A stretch of DNA of 16,742 nt from an uncultured Marinilabiliales bacterium (lineage in GTDB: Bacteria; Bacteroidota; Bacteroidia; Bacteroidales; BM520), in contig CALFIZ010000003.1 of NCBI GenBank assembly GCA_937877575.1, forward strand, positions 1-16,742, read 5' to 3'. The translations under genes were made by a program, and so were the position numbers. The notes beneath the pieces are model-generated. The model was not told the origin of the DNA. It worked only from the letters and a program-made list of their open reading frames with translations, and searched no databases. This document shows positions 1 through 6,941 of the stretch, in pieces (the first letter of the stretch is position 1; each line of letters begins with the position of its first letter).

Positions 1-108
1 ATTGGTCCGCATTGGCCAATCCCTTTTTTTACAACTCAACGTGCAGACACACTTTTTGGAACAGTATCTTTGTCAACCATTCAAACAGTTGTTAAACCAA
101 TAAGATAA
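1..108 (+). CDS. 3' end of an unidentified gene, cut by the window edge
   Basis: Frame 1 is open from the left edge to TAA at 106-108, giving 35 residues that end in TVSLSTIQTVVKPIR. The next gene starts 6 nt later at 115, which suggests one operon. The fragment is too short to identify. Given the phosphorothioate-reader-like gene downstream, it could be the tail of another gene of the same island, but that is context only. Confidence 0.45.
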   Translation: MGPHWPIPFFTTQRADTLFGTVSLSTIQTVVKPIR

Positions 109-114
109 TGAATT

Positions 115-690
115 ATGGCAGCGGAAAAACTTTATGATCTGTGGGCAAGCCGAAATCCACAATGGGAAAAGAGGTACGAGGACAGCATCATCAAAAACTT
201 TTGCGACTATGGTCGCGGTGCAACCTCTCTTCGCGAGGACAGGGGGAAGGTCTTCGGCGGTGGTTATGAGATTTTCATTGTAGCCTTTTTTATGGGGCTG
301 TATTTCAACCAAAAACGACCGCTCATTGAAGACGCTCAGAAACGCAAGACTTTCGGCCAGCCCATTCAATATTGGGGCAATTTGGATTCTGTCAAAGGCA
401 GAAAAGCCTACCCGAAACTTCGCGAGTACATTTTCACCGCCCTTGTTGCCCGCACCGACATTGATTTCATTGCTCTTGAAAAAGGTGAAATGACATCACG
501 CAAGGCGGTTGATATGCTGATGCAGACAATGGAGGAATACGCTAATTGGGGCTTTCATTTTATGGAGGACAAACTGATTGACGACCCCAACTATTTCTTC
601 AAAGAAACCGCTTTCCTTGAAGTGTTTCTGGCTTTTGATGCCACCGTTCCCGAAACCTCAGACGAAGACGAGCCTGAATCGTTAGACTAA
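115..690 (+). CDS. Hypothetical protein, possibly associated with a DNA phosphorothioation (dnd-like) island
   Basis: This is a 191-residue soluble protein with no signal peptide or clear membrane segment. The N-terminal third holds a glycine-rich turn (GKVFGGGYEIF, about residues 44-54), then a hydrophobic helix ending in GLYFNQKRPL (61-70). The middle has YFTALVARTD-like helical sequence (105-115), and the C-terminus is acidic (180-191). I do not recognise it firmly. The pattern of a hydrophobic helix followed by an R/KRPL turn recalls small proteins annotated as dnd-system-associated, from memory and unverified. It starts 6 nt after the preceding ORF and lies 100 bp upstream of a sulfur-binding-domain-like gene, so a role in the same defence island is plausible. 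No catalytic motif is visible, and no function is claimed beyond this context. Confidence 0.7.
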   Translation: MAAEKLYDLWASRNPQWEKRYEDSIIKNFCDYGRGATSLREDRGKVFGGGYEIFIVAFFMGLYFNQKRPLIEDAQKRKTFGQPIQYWGNLDSVKGRKAYPKLREYIFTALVARTDIDFIALEKGEMTSRKAVDMLMQTMEEYANWGFHFMEDKLIDDPNYFFKETAFLEVFLAFDATVPETSDEDEPESLD

Positions 691-714
691 TCTTAAGGAA
701 CGCATTAATTGGTT

Positions 715-748
715 TTTGCGGGAGATAGATGTTTTTTTCCTATATTTG
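715..748 (+). promoter_or_regulatory. Bacteroidetes-type promoter for the sulfur-binding-domain-like gene
   Basis: TATATTTG at 741-748 fits the -7 consensus TAnnTTTG, with TTTG at 715-718 as a possible -33 element (22 bp spacing). It lies 42 bp upstream of the ATG at 791, so this gene can be transcribed independently of the gene before it. Confidence 0.55.
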
Positions 749-790
749 TCGCTAATTGTTTGAAAAGTCGCAATAATAGAAAAATTTATC

Positions 791-1324
791 ATGAACCGCA
801 CTCTCAAATACTACAACTACGCCCAGTGTTACGCACACTATACAGAGAGGATTATGAGTGTCCGCCAGGCAAAAATCCGTGGCGAGGTCATCGTGGCCAA
901 ACCCGTACTGATGCTCGCCCTCATCGATGGAATCGGACAGGGCGTGTTCACCAACAATCGCTTCACCCTGAACGAATGGCTCGAAGAGCATTACCTGTTG
1001 CTGATACGTCAATACGCTAAAGAATCGCAGTTCGACAAGCCGACTGACATCTCCAATCCTTTCTGGCATCTGAAAACTGATGGCTTCTGGCACCTGCAAT
1101 ATAAAGCGGATGCCGACAAAGGTACGACACCATCAAAGGCTTGGCTCAAGGAAAACGTCACCTTCGCCTATTTCGATGATGATCTGTGGACGCTACTGCA
1201 AAATGAGGAATGGCGCACTCGCCTCCGCGAATATATCGTGGAACACAAACTCACCAGTCACCATTGGCTCCGCCGTTTATCGGAAGGTCTCGCCACCATC
1301 GCTGCCATCATGTTGGTGGCATGA
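791..1324 (+). CDS. Stand-alone sulfur-binding-domain-like protein (phosphorothioate DNA reader family), no nuclease domain
   Basis: This is a 177-residue protein. Residues 37-60 (KPVLMLALIDGIGQG, then NNRFTL) and 90-102 (PFWHLKTDGFWHL) match the core pattern I know from the N-terminal sulfur-binding domain of McrA-like HNH endonucleases that bind phosphorothioated DNA. The stretch DDDLWTLLQNEEWRTRLREYIVE (about 129-151, written here in part) matches the end of that domain, with its FDxxLWxLLQ pattern. In the known enzymes an HNH nuclease follows. Here the protein ends within about 25 residues in a hydrophobic tail (ATIAAIMLVA) and has no His-Asn-His region. It may be a nuclease-free reader or regulator, work with a partner nuclease, or be a truncated restriction enzyme. 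The start ATG follows a good promoter. It converges on the malic enzyme gene, with only 31 bp between the stops. Confidence 0.75.
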   Translation: MNRTLKYYNYAQCYAHYTERIMSVRQAKIRGEVIVAKPVLMLALIDGIGQGVFTNNRFTLNEWLEEHYLLLIRQYAKESQFDKPTDISNPFWHLKTDGFWHLQYKADADKGTTPSKAWLKENVTFAYFDDDLWTLLQNEEWRTRLREYIVEHKLTSHHWLRRLSEGLATIAAIMLVA

Positions 1325-1355
1325 TGCGCTTGATTATATGTTTCCAAATTCCAAC

Positions 1356-2576
1356 CTACCTCATGCGGCTCACGCCTGAAGCTATTGCGGCCTTTGACAC
1401 GGCTGACGCCACATATTCCTTGAGCCTCGGGTCAAACGGGGTGGGGATGATGTAGTCTCTGCCGAAATGTAATTCGGTCTTGTTGTACGCCTTAAGCACT
1501 TCTTCAGGTACCGGCTGCTTCGCCAAGAGCGCCAGCGCCTTGGTGGCGGCGACTTTCATCTCTTCGTTGATGGCCCTCGCCCTTACATCAAGAGCCCCGC
1601 GGAAAATGAACGGAAACCCTAATATGTTGTTGACCTGGTTGGGGTAGTCGGAACGACCCGTGGCCATGATGATGTCCTGCCTCACCTTGAAGGCCTCCTC
1701 GGGAAGTATCTCCGGAACAGGATTTGCCAACGCAAAGATGATAGGCGTGTCACCCATTGTCTCCAACAGCTCCGGTTTCAGCGCACCGGCCTTTGAAAGC
1801 CCTAAAAACATGTCGGCACCGTCAATGGCCTCATCCAACGTGGTTATGTCTCTGTCAGTGGCAAAAAGCGCCTTGTATCTGTTGATGTCTGTTCTCTTTT
1901 TGGTGATGACACCCTTGCTGTCGAGCATGACTATGTTCTCACGCCTGATCCCCAGATTGACATACATCTTCGCACAGGCAATGGCGGCGGCTCCGGCACC
2001 GCTTATGACAACCTTTATGTCGGAAATGTCCTTGCCGGCTATCTCTGCGGCATTGAGAAGGGCTGCACCGGTAATAATGGCCGTGCCGTGCTGGTCGTCG
2101 TGCATGACCGGAATGTCAAGCGCGGCTTTCAGCTTGTCTTCTATCTCAAAACATTCGGGAGCCTTTATGTCTTCGAGATTTATCCCGCCGAACGTGCCGG
2201 CTATGGATTTGACAATCTCCACTACCTTGTCAGGGTCTTGCTCGTCAATCTCAATGTCCATGGCATCAACATCAGCAAACACCTTGAACAACAGGCTTTT
2301 CCCCTCCATCACCGGCTTGCCAGCCGCAGCACCTATGTCGCCAAGCCCGAGAACTGCCGTCCCGTTGGATATGACTGCTACGAGATTGCCTTTTGCAGTG
2401 TATTTATAGACATCTTCCGGATGCTTCTGTATTTCGAGACAAGGTGCGGCAACGCCCGGAGTGTAGGCGAGTGTGAGATCCATCTGCGTGGAACTCGGTT
2501 TTGTCGGTATTATCTCCAATTTGCCTGGACGACCTTGTGAATGATATTCAAGTGCTAATTTATTTATATCTTGCAT
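1356..2576 (-). CDS. Malic enzyme (malate dehydrogenase, oxaloacetate-decarboxylating), short form
   Basis: It converts malate to pyruvate and CO2 with reduction of NAD(P), and acts in the cytoplasm. The 406-residue product has the N-terminal malic domain with YTPGVA (Tyr38, catalytic type), GNLVAVISNGTAVLGLGDIG (63-82) and the EGK/LFK lysines at 93 and 98. Metal and substrate residues lie in KAPECFEIE (138-146) and HDDQHGTA (159-166). The NAD-binding domain carries GAGAAA (193-198) and ANPVPE (284-289). It ends at SKAAIASGVSRMR. Many Bacteroidales homologues are MaeB-like, about 760 residues long with a C-terminal phosphotransacetylase-like domain, and this ORF stops where that domain would begin. 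Natural short forms of about 400 residues also exist, so truncation is not proven. It is the last gene of a prfA-pyrF-malic enzyme run, 22 nt after pyrF. Coenzyme preference cannot be read from the sequence. Confidence 0.93.
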   Translation of the reverse strand: MQDINKLALEYHSQGRPGKLEIIPTKPSSTQMDLTLAYTPGVAAPCLEIQKHPEDVYKYTAKGNLVAVISNGTAVLGLGDIGAAAGKPVMEGKSLLFKVFADVDAMDIEIDEQDPDKVVEIVKSIAGTFGGINLEDIKAPECFEIEDKLKAALDIPVMHDDQHGTAIITGAALLNAAEIAGKDISDIKVVISGAGAAAIACAKMYVNLGIRRENIVMLDSKGVITKKRTDINRYKALFATDRDITTLDEAIDGADMFLGLSKAGALKPELLETMGDTPIIFALANPVPEILPEEAFKVRQDIIMATGRSDYPNQVNNILGFPFIFRGALDVRARAINEEMKVAATKALALLAKQPVPEEVLKAYNKTELHFGRDYIIPTPFDPRLKEYVASAVSKAAIASGVSRMR

Positions 2577-2598
2577 TTTGCTGATTGTTAATGGTTTG

Positions 2599-3417
2599 TT
2601 AGAAGTTGATGTATGATTCCATCTCGTCTCTGAGTTCCTTTGCCTTTATGCCTGCAACCTCATCAAAGTTGTCATCTTTCGATGCGAAAATGATGCCTCT
2701 CGACGAATTGACTATCAGTCCGCAGTCTTTGTTAAGTCCGTATTTGCAGACTTCGGCGAGACTGCCTCCCTGTGCTCCGACACCGGGAACCAGCAGGAAG
2801 CTGTCGGGTATTATCTGACGGATGCCTGAAAGCATCTCGGCTTTGGTCGCACCGACCACATACATCATATTGTCGGCGTTACCTCCCCATTCCCCGGATG
2901 TCTTTATCACTGTCTCATATAGACGTTCGCTGTCATGTTCGATGAACTGAAAGTCGTATGCACCCTCGTTGGATGTCAGCGCAAGCAGAATCACCCATTT
3001 CCCTTCAAACTGGAGAAAAGGGGAGACCGAGTCTTTGCCCATATATGGGGCAACCGTGACAGCATCGAAATCCATGGTCTCGAAAAACGCCTTTGCATAC
3101 TGCTTTGATGTGTTGCCGATATCCCCGCGTTTCGCATCGGCAATGATGAATATACCCGGGGCAACCTGACGAATATAGTTCACCGTTTTTTCGAGGGCTT
3201 GCCATCCTTTGCTGCCGAGACTTTCATAAAAGGCCACGTTGGGTTTGTAGGCGATGGCATATTTGTATGTGCTGTCAATGATTCTCTTGTTGAATTCCCA
3301 TATAGGCTCATCATATTTGAGAACACACTGCGGCAGTTTTGACACGTCACTGTCGAGACCTACACAAAGAAATGACTTCTTATTATTGATATTCTGTATA
3401 AGTTGCTGTCTTGTCAT
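2599..3417 (-). CDS. pyrF: Orotidine 5'-phosphate decarboxylase (type 2)
   Basis: It catalyses the last step of de novo UMP synthesis, OMP to UMP plus CO2, in the cytoplasm. The 272-residue length fits the longer type 2 family. Visible motifs are VGLDSD (19-24), the catalytic DAKRGDIGNT (94-103; Asp94, Lys96, Asp99), the phosphate-binding PGVGAQGG (211-218) and NSSRGI (237-242). The ATG at 3417 lies 22 nt after the prfA stop, and the malic enzyme follows after another 22 nt, so the three genes are probably co-transcribed from the prfA promoter. No separate promoter is evident in the 22-bp gap. Confidence 0.96.
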   Translation of the reverse strand: MTRQQLIQNINNKKSFLCVGLDSDVSKLPQCVLKYDEPIWEFNKRIIDSTYKYAIAYKPNVAFYESLGSKGWQALEKTVNYIRQVAPGIFIIADAKRGDIGNTSKQYAKAFFETMDFDAVTVAPYMGKDSVSPFLQFEGKWVILLALTSNEGAYDFQFIEHDSERLYETVIKTSGEWGGNADNMMYVVGATKAEMLSGIRQIIPDSFLLVPGVGAQGGSLAEVCKYGLNKDCGLIVNSSRGIIFASKDDNFDEVAGIKAKELRDEMESYINF

Positions 3418-3439
3418 TATTTACAGATGTTACTTAAAG

Positions 3440-4531
3440 TTATTGTTGATTGTCTTCTTCGAGAGATGCCTTAAGTCTTTCGGCATTTTCGGCAATCTGC
3501 AGTGCATCTATGAATTCCTGTATGTTGCCGTCCATTATGCTTGGAAGATTGAAGGCGGAATAGTTTATCCTGTGGTCGGTGACACGTCCCTGCGGATAAT
3601 TGTAGGTTCTGATTTTTGCCGAACGGTCGCCTGTTGAAACCATGGTCTTTCTTTTGCTTGATATTTCGTCAAGGTATTTCTTGTACTCGATTTCATAAAG
3701 ACGTGTGCGAAGGACTTCCAAAGCTTTTTCGAAGTTTTTTATCTGTGATTTCTGGTCCTGGCATGTGACGATGATGCCGGTGGGGATGTGAGTGAGCCGG
3801 ATTGCCGAATATGTGGTGTTTACTGACTGTCCGCCAGGTCCTGACGAGCAGTAGGTGTCCTTTCTTATATCCGACATTTTCAGTTCGAGGTCGAATTCGT
3901 CAGCTTCCGGCAGAACCACAACTGATGCTGCCGAGGTATGGACACGGCCTTGGGTTTCGGTCTGCGGCACACGCTGCACGCGATGGACACCGCTTTCATA
4001 CTTCAGCTGCCCATACACGTCCTCTCCCTTGACGTTGAATATCACTTCCTTGTAACCGCCTACGGTTCCGTATGTCGCACTTACCGGTTCTATCTGCCAA
4101 CCGCGTGTCTCACAGTATTTTATGTACATGCGATGAAGGTCTCCGGCAAATATGCTGGCTTCGTCACCGCCTGTCCCCGCCCTGATTTCTATAATGGCAT
4201 TCTTGTGGTCGGTGGGGTCGTTAGGAAGAAGCAGAATCTGAAATTCATCCTCCATTTTCGCCTTCTTGTCGGTCAACTCGGCTATCTCTTCCTTCGCCAT
4301 AGTCCTCATCTCCTCATCCTTCTCTGTCAGAAGCAGCTCTTTGGCTGAATCTATGTTGGCGATTACGTTCGAATATTCTTTGTACGCAGTCATCACCGGC
4401 TCAAGTTCCTTCACGTCTTTGTTGAGCTTAATCAGTTTCTTGATGTCGGAAGTCACCTCCGGATCATTGAGCTGCGCCTGTAACTCATTGTATTTGTTTG
4501 ATAAAGATTCTAATTTGTCTAATAATAACAT
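3440..4531 (-). CDS. prfA: Peptide chain release factor 1
   Basis: It recognises UAA and UAG in the ribosomal A site and triggers peptide release. The 363-residue product has an N-terminal coiled-coil domain (about 1-110), the GTGGDEASIFAGDL region (119-132), the stop-codon-reading tripeptide PQT (189-191, PxT type, which marks RF1 rather than the SPF of RF2) and the catalytic GGQ (233-235) in SSGPGGQSVNTT. I chose ATG 4531 (MLLLDKLESL) because it matches the family start. The frame stays open to 4744, but that extension runs antisense into folA and over the promoter. It is the first gene of the prfA-pyrF-malic enzyme run and is divergent from folA. Confidence 0.96.
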   Translation of the reverse strand: MLLLDKLESLSNKYNELQAQLNDPEVTSDIKKLIKLNKDVKELEPVMTAYKEYSNVIANIDSAKELLLTEKDEEMRTMAKEEIAELTDKKAKMEDEFQILLLPNDPTDHKNAIIEIRAGTGGDEASIFAGDLHRMYIKYCETRGWQIEPVSATYGTVGGYKEVIFNVKGEDVYGQLKYESGVHRVQRVPQTETQGRVHTSAASVVVLPEADEFDLELKMSDIRKDTYCSSGPGGQSVNTTYSAIRLTHIPTGIIVTCQDQKSQIKNFEKALEVLRTRLYEIEYKKYLDEISSKRKTMVSTGDRSAKIRTYNYPQGRVTDHRINYSAFNLPSIMDGNIQEFIDALQIAENAERLKASLEEDNQQ

Positions 4532-4550
4532 ATCTCGTTTTTTGCGTCTG

Positions 4551-4558
4551 CAAAGGTA
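4551..4558 (-). promoter_or_regulatory. -7 element for the prfA operon
   Basis: Reading the minus strand, TACCTTTG fits TAnnTTTG and lies 19 bp upstream of the prfA ATG. A good -33 partner is not obvious. The 73-bp gap shared with folA therefore carries divergent promoters. Confidence 0.55.
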
Positions 4559-4581
4559 GTTTTTTTCAGCAAAAATTATTG

Positions 4582-4589
4582 TATCTTTG
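4582..4589 (+). promoter_or_regulatory. -7 element for folA
   Basis: TATCTTTG fits the Bacteroidetes -7 consensus, 15 bp upstream of the folA ATG at 4605. The leader would be very short. The region about 20 bp upstream is a T-run with no clear TTTG. Confidence 0.6.
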
Positions 4590-4604
4590 CGGAAAAATTG
4601 AAAG

Positions 4605-5096
4605 ATGTCAATTTCCATAGTAGTTGCAATAGGCCGTAATAACCAGTTAGGATACAATAACCGGCTTCTTTGGTCGCTTCCTAACGATATGAAACGTTTT
4701 AAGACACTGACCACGGGACATACTGTGATTATGGGGCGTAACACCTATCTGTCACTCCCTAAGGGCGCATTGCCTAACAGAAGGAATGTGGTTATCTCCG
4801 ATGACAAGAATGACAGTTTCCCCGGCTGTGAAATGGTGTCGTCTATAAAAGACGCGGTAAAGCTGACTGAAAATGACGGCGAAGTGTTCATTATGGGCGG
4901 TGCATCCATATACCGGCAGTTTCTGCAGTATGCCGACCGACTGTATCTTACCATTGTTGACGATTCCCCGGAGGCAGATGTGTTTTTCCCGCTGATAAGC
5001 TGTGACGATTGGGTTTTAGTTGAACGTGAGGATTTTACGGCTGATGAACGACACTGTGCCGATTATTCCTTCCGTACACTCGAAAGAAAAAAATAG
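4605..5096 (+). CDS. folA: Dihydrofolate reductase
   Basis: It reduces dihydrofolate to tetrahydrofolate with NADPH and is the target of trimethoprim. The 163-residue length is normal for the bacterial enzyme. The sequence has the N-terminal ISIVVAIGRNNQLGYNN strand and Met20-type loop, LLWSLPNDMKRFK with the catalytic acid Asp28, the cofactor loop IMGRNTYLSLP (42-52) and IMGGASIY (96-103). No thyA lies beside it in the window. It is divergent from prfA and is followed by tRNA-His. No rho-independent terminator is evident just after its stop. Confidence 0.96.
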   Translation: MSISIVVAIGRNNQLGYNNRLLWSLPNDMKRFKTLTTGHTVIMGRNTYLSLPKGALPNRRNVVISDDKNDSFPGCEMVSSIKDAVKLTENDGEVFIMGGASIYRQFLQYADRLYLTIVDDSPEADVFFPLISCDDWVLVEREDFTADERHCADYSFRTLERKK

Positions 5097-5147
5097 GGGA
5101 GATAAAATTTTTTTTTGGGAAAAACGTTTAACCTTGAAAAAAATATA

Positions 5148-5155
5148 TATTTTTG
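5148..5155 (+). promoter_or_regulatory. -7 element for tRNA-His
   Basis: TATTTTTG fits TAnnTTTG, 16 bp before the first tRNA base. No convincing -33 element is seen. Confidence 0.5.
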
Positions 5156-5170
5156 CAGTCGCAAAAACAT

Positions 5171-5245
5171 GGTGGGTGTAGCTCAGTTGGTTAGAGTATC
5201 GGATTGTGGATCCGTGGGTCGAGGGTTCGAGTCCCTTCTCCCACC
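5171..5245 (+). tRNA. tRNA-His (anticodon GTG)
   Basis: The sequence folds as a cloverleaf. The acceptor strands are GTGGGTG and CTCCCAC, the D arm begins GCTCAGTTGGTTAGAG, and the anticodon loop is TTGTGGA with anticodon GTG. The T arm is GAGGG-TTCGAGT-CCCTT. An extra 5' G (G-1, 5171) stands opposite C73 (5245), the identity feature of tRNA-His. CCA is not encoded, since CGA follows C73. There is a T·T mismatch in the acceptor stem (positions 6/67) and another at the top of the anticodon stem (27/43). Confidence 0.95.
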
Positions 5246-5258
5246 CGAAAATGACTCC

Positions 5259-5293
5259 AAAGATGAATATATTTTTTATGTTCATCTTTTTTT
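5259..5293 (+). terminator. Rho-independent terminator of tRNA-His
   Basis: A 12-bp stem, AAAGATGAATAT (5259-5270) with ATGTTCATCTTT (5278-5289) and one G·T wobble, has a 7-nt loop and is followed by T's to 5293. It lies 13 nt after the tRNA and 23 nt before the protease start. Confidence 0.8.
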
Positions 5294-5316
5294 ATGCCCC
5301 TTAGAGTACAGAAAGT

Positions 5317-6903
5317 ATGAAAATCAGACGTTTTTTGCTTGCAGGACTGTTTATAGTGTCGTCATTCGGCGGTTTTTCCCAGAAAAACTGCTATGCACTG
5401 TATTTCAGGGATAAACCGAATAACGCTAAAGCTCAACTTGAAGACTGTATCTCCAGTGCGGCCATGTATAGGCGCATGAAAAACAATATCCCTTTCGATA
5501 CTTTCGATTTGCCGGTCAACAGGGCATATATAAATGCCGTTCGAAACCATGGCGCTGAAATACTGTTAGTCTCCAAATGGCTGAACTGTGTCGTAATACA
5601 ATGCGATACTTTGCCCGATTTCGCTGATTGTCAGTTTATTTCTAAAATCATCGAAATAACTGCTTCAGAAGTTTCTTTAGGCACTGCTGATGATGTGGCA
5701 TATACTCCGGCTCCTTCCGGCAATTCTTACACTGACCAGCTTTCAATTGTGAACGGACTGCCTCTTCACGAGAATGGTTTTTACGGTAAGGGAGTAGTCA
5801 TTGCCATCATGGATGACGGATTTCTTAGAGCAAACGAAATCAGCGGATTGCAGCATTTATTTAAAGATAATAGAGTAGTGGCTGCAAAGAATTTCCTCGA
5901 TAATGCGAGCATATATAACACAGGAAGCGGTCACGGCTCATGCGTGTTGTCGATTATTGCCGGAAAGACGAATGTTTTCTCAGGTGCTGCTCCAAATGCA
6001 CAGTTCATGCTGTTTCGCACCGAGGATGTGAATCGGGAGAGCCTCATTGAGGAATATGCCTGGGTTGTAGCTGCGGAATATGCTGACAGCGTGGGGGTTG
6101 ACGTCATCTCCTCTTCCCTGAATTATTCGGTTATGGACGACATGTCGCAGTCACATTTATATGCGGATATGGACGGCAAGACATGCCCAGTTACCATCGG
6201 TGCACAGATCGCTGCGTCCAAAGGCATTCTGGTTGTCAGTTCTGCCGGCAACGACGGTGCTTCTGACTGGAAGTATATCTCCGCACCCGCTGATGCTCAG
6301 GATGTTATAACTGTCGGTGGGGTGACGATGGAAGGAAACCGTTGGTATGGAAGTTCAGTCGGACCCACAGCCGACGGCAGGATTAAACCCGATATCTGCG
6401 CTCTCTCGGCTGATGTGGTCATGATAAACCCTGTCAATGACAATCTGCTCACTATGTCCGGGACATCGTTTGCTGCGCCTGTAATCGCAGGATTCTTCGC
6501 CTGTATGGTTGAAGCATTCCCAAATTCTCCGTCTTCTTATCTGAAACACGTGGTCTATAACACTTCATCCAATGCGGAGACACCCGATAATGAAATAGGG
6601 TATGGCATTCCGGATTTCGAACAGGCATACTGTATCGTCGGTATAGTTGACCCCGAAGCGCAGTTTGTGGATTACCGTGTTTACCCCAATCCTTTCAGCA
6701 GTTCTGTCACAATAAGTTGCACCAAACCGATTTATTCCGTCCAAGTCTTTTCGGTGAATGGCCAGCAACTGCCTTTCTCGGAGGAAAAAATAGATGATAC
6801 AAATGTGAAGTTGTCGCTTTTGTCGTCTTACAAGGGGTATGTCGTCATACAGGTTGTACTGTCGAACAATTGCTTCAAAACTTTTGTGACATACAGGTAT
6901 TAA
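5317..6903 (+). CDS. Secreted subtilisin-like (S8) serine protease with T9SS C-terminal domain
   Basis: This 528-residue protein is predicted to be exported. It has a Sec signal peptide (MKIRRFLLAGLFIVSSFGGFSQ, cut near 21-22) and a divergent propeptide-like region to about 140. The S8 catalytic domain holds Asp166 (IAIMDDGF), His206 (GSGHGS), oxyanion Asn312 (SSAGNDG) and Ser384 (MSGTSFAAP), so the triad is complete. The last 75 or so residues start at VYPNPFSSSVTI (about 455) and contain a VQVFSVNGQ strand, the pattern of the type A T9SS sorting domain. The protease is therefore probably moved across the outer membrane by the Por/Gld machinery and may be anchored at the surface. A porD gene lies about 4.7 kb downstream. 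No promoter is clear in the 23 bp between the tRNA terminator and the ATG. Substrate is unknown. Confidence 0.92.
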   Translation: MKIRRFLLAGLFIVSSFGGFSQKNCYALYFRDKPNNAKAQLEDCISSAAMYRRMKNNIPFDTFDLPVNRAYINAVRNHGAEILLVSKWLNCVVIQCDTLPDFADCQFISKIIEITASEVSLGTADDVAYTPAPSGNSYTDQLSIVNGLPLHENGFYGKGVVIAIMDDGFLRANEISGLQHLFKDNRVVAAKNFLDNASIYNTGSGHGSCVLSIIAGKTNVFSGAAPNAQFMLFRTEDVNRESLIEEYAWVVAAEYADSVGVDVISSSLNYSVMDDMSQSHLYADMDGKTCPVTIGAQIAASKGILVVSSAGNDGASDWKYISAPADAQDVITVGGVTMEGNRWYGSSVGPTADGRIKPDICALSADVVMINPVNDNLLTMSGTSFAAPVIAGFFACMVEAFPNSPSSYLKHVVYNTSSNAETPDNEIGYGIPDFEQAYCIVGIVDPEAQFVDYRVYPNPFSSSVTISCTKPIYSVQVFSVNGQQLPFSEEKIDDTNVKLSLLSSYKGYVVIQVVLSNNCFKTFVTYRY

Positions 6904-6910
6904 TACGGTT

Positions 6911-6938
6911 GTTTACATTTGTGAATACAATTGTAAAC
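6911..6938. terminator. Hairpin between convergent genes (likely bidirectional terminator)
   Basis: GTTTACATTTGT and ACAATTGTAAAC pair over 12 positions with one mismatch around a GAAT loop. It sits between the protease stop (6903) and the stop of the convergent regulator (6942). The T-tract after it is weak. The outer arms GTTTAC/GTAAAC resemble the operator palindromes upstream of the regulator. Confidence 0.5.
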
Positions 6939-6941
6939 AGG

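Noticed and set aside
1292..1320. GCCACCA/TGGTGGC stem near the end of the sulfur-binding-domain-like gene, considered as a terminator
   Set aside because: It lies inside the coding sequence, has a 15-nt loop and no T-tract.
1660..2409. 249-residue + strand ORF
   Set aside because: It is antisense to the malic enzyme, Ser/Ala/Met-rich, and has no domain. It is a shadow of the real gene.
3938..4348. 136-residue + strand ORF
   Set aside because: It lies entirely antisense to prfA and has no recognisable features.
4532..4744. Upstream extension of the prfA frame to an ATG at 4744 (434 residues)
   Set aside because: The extra 71 residues run antisense through folA and over both promoters. The family start is at 4531.
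5115..5414. 99-residue ORF across the tRNA
   Set aside because: It spans the tRNA-His and its terminator, so it is not a plausible protein gene.
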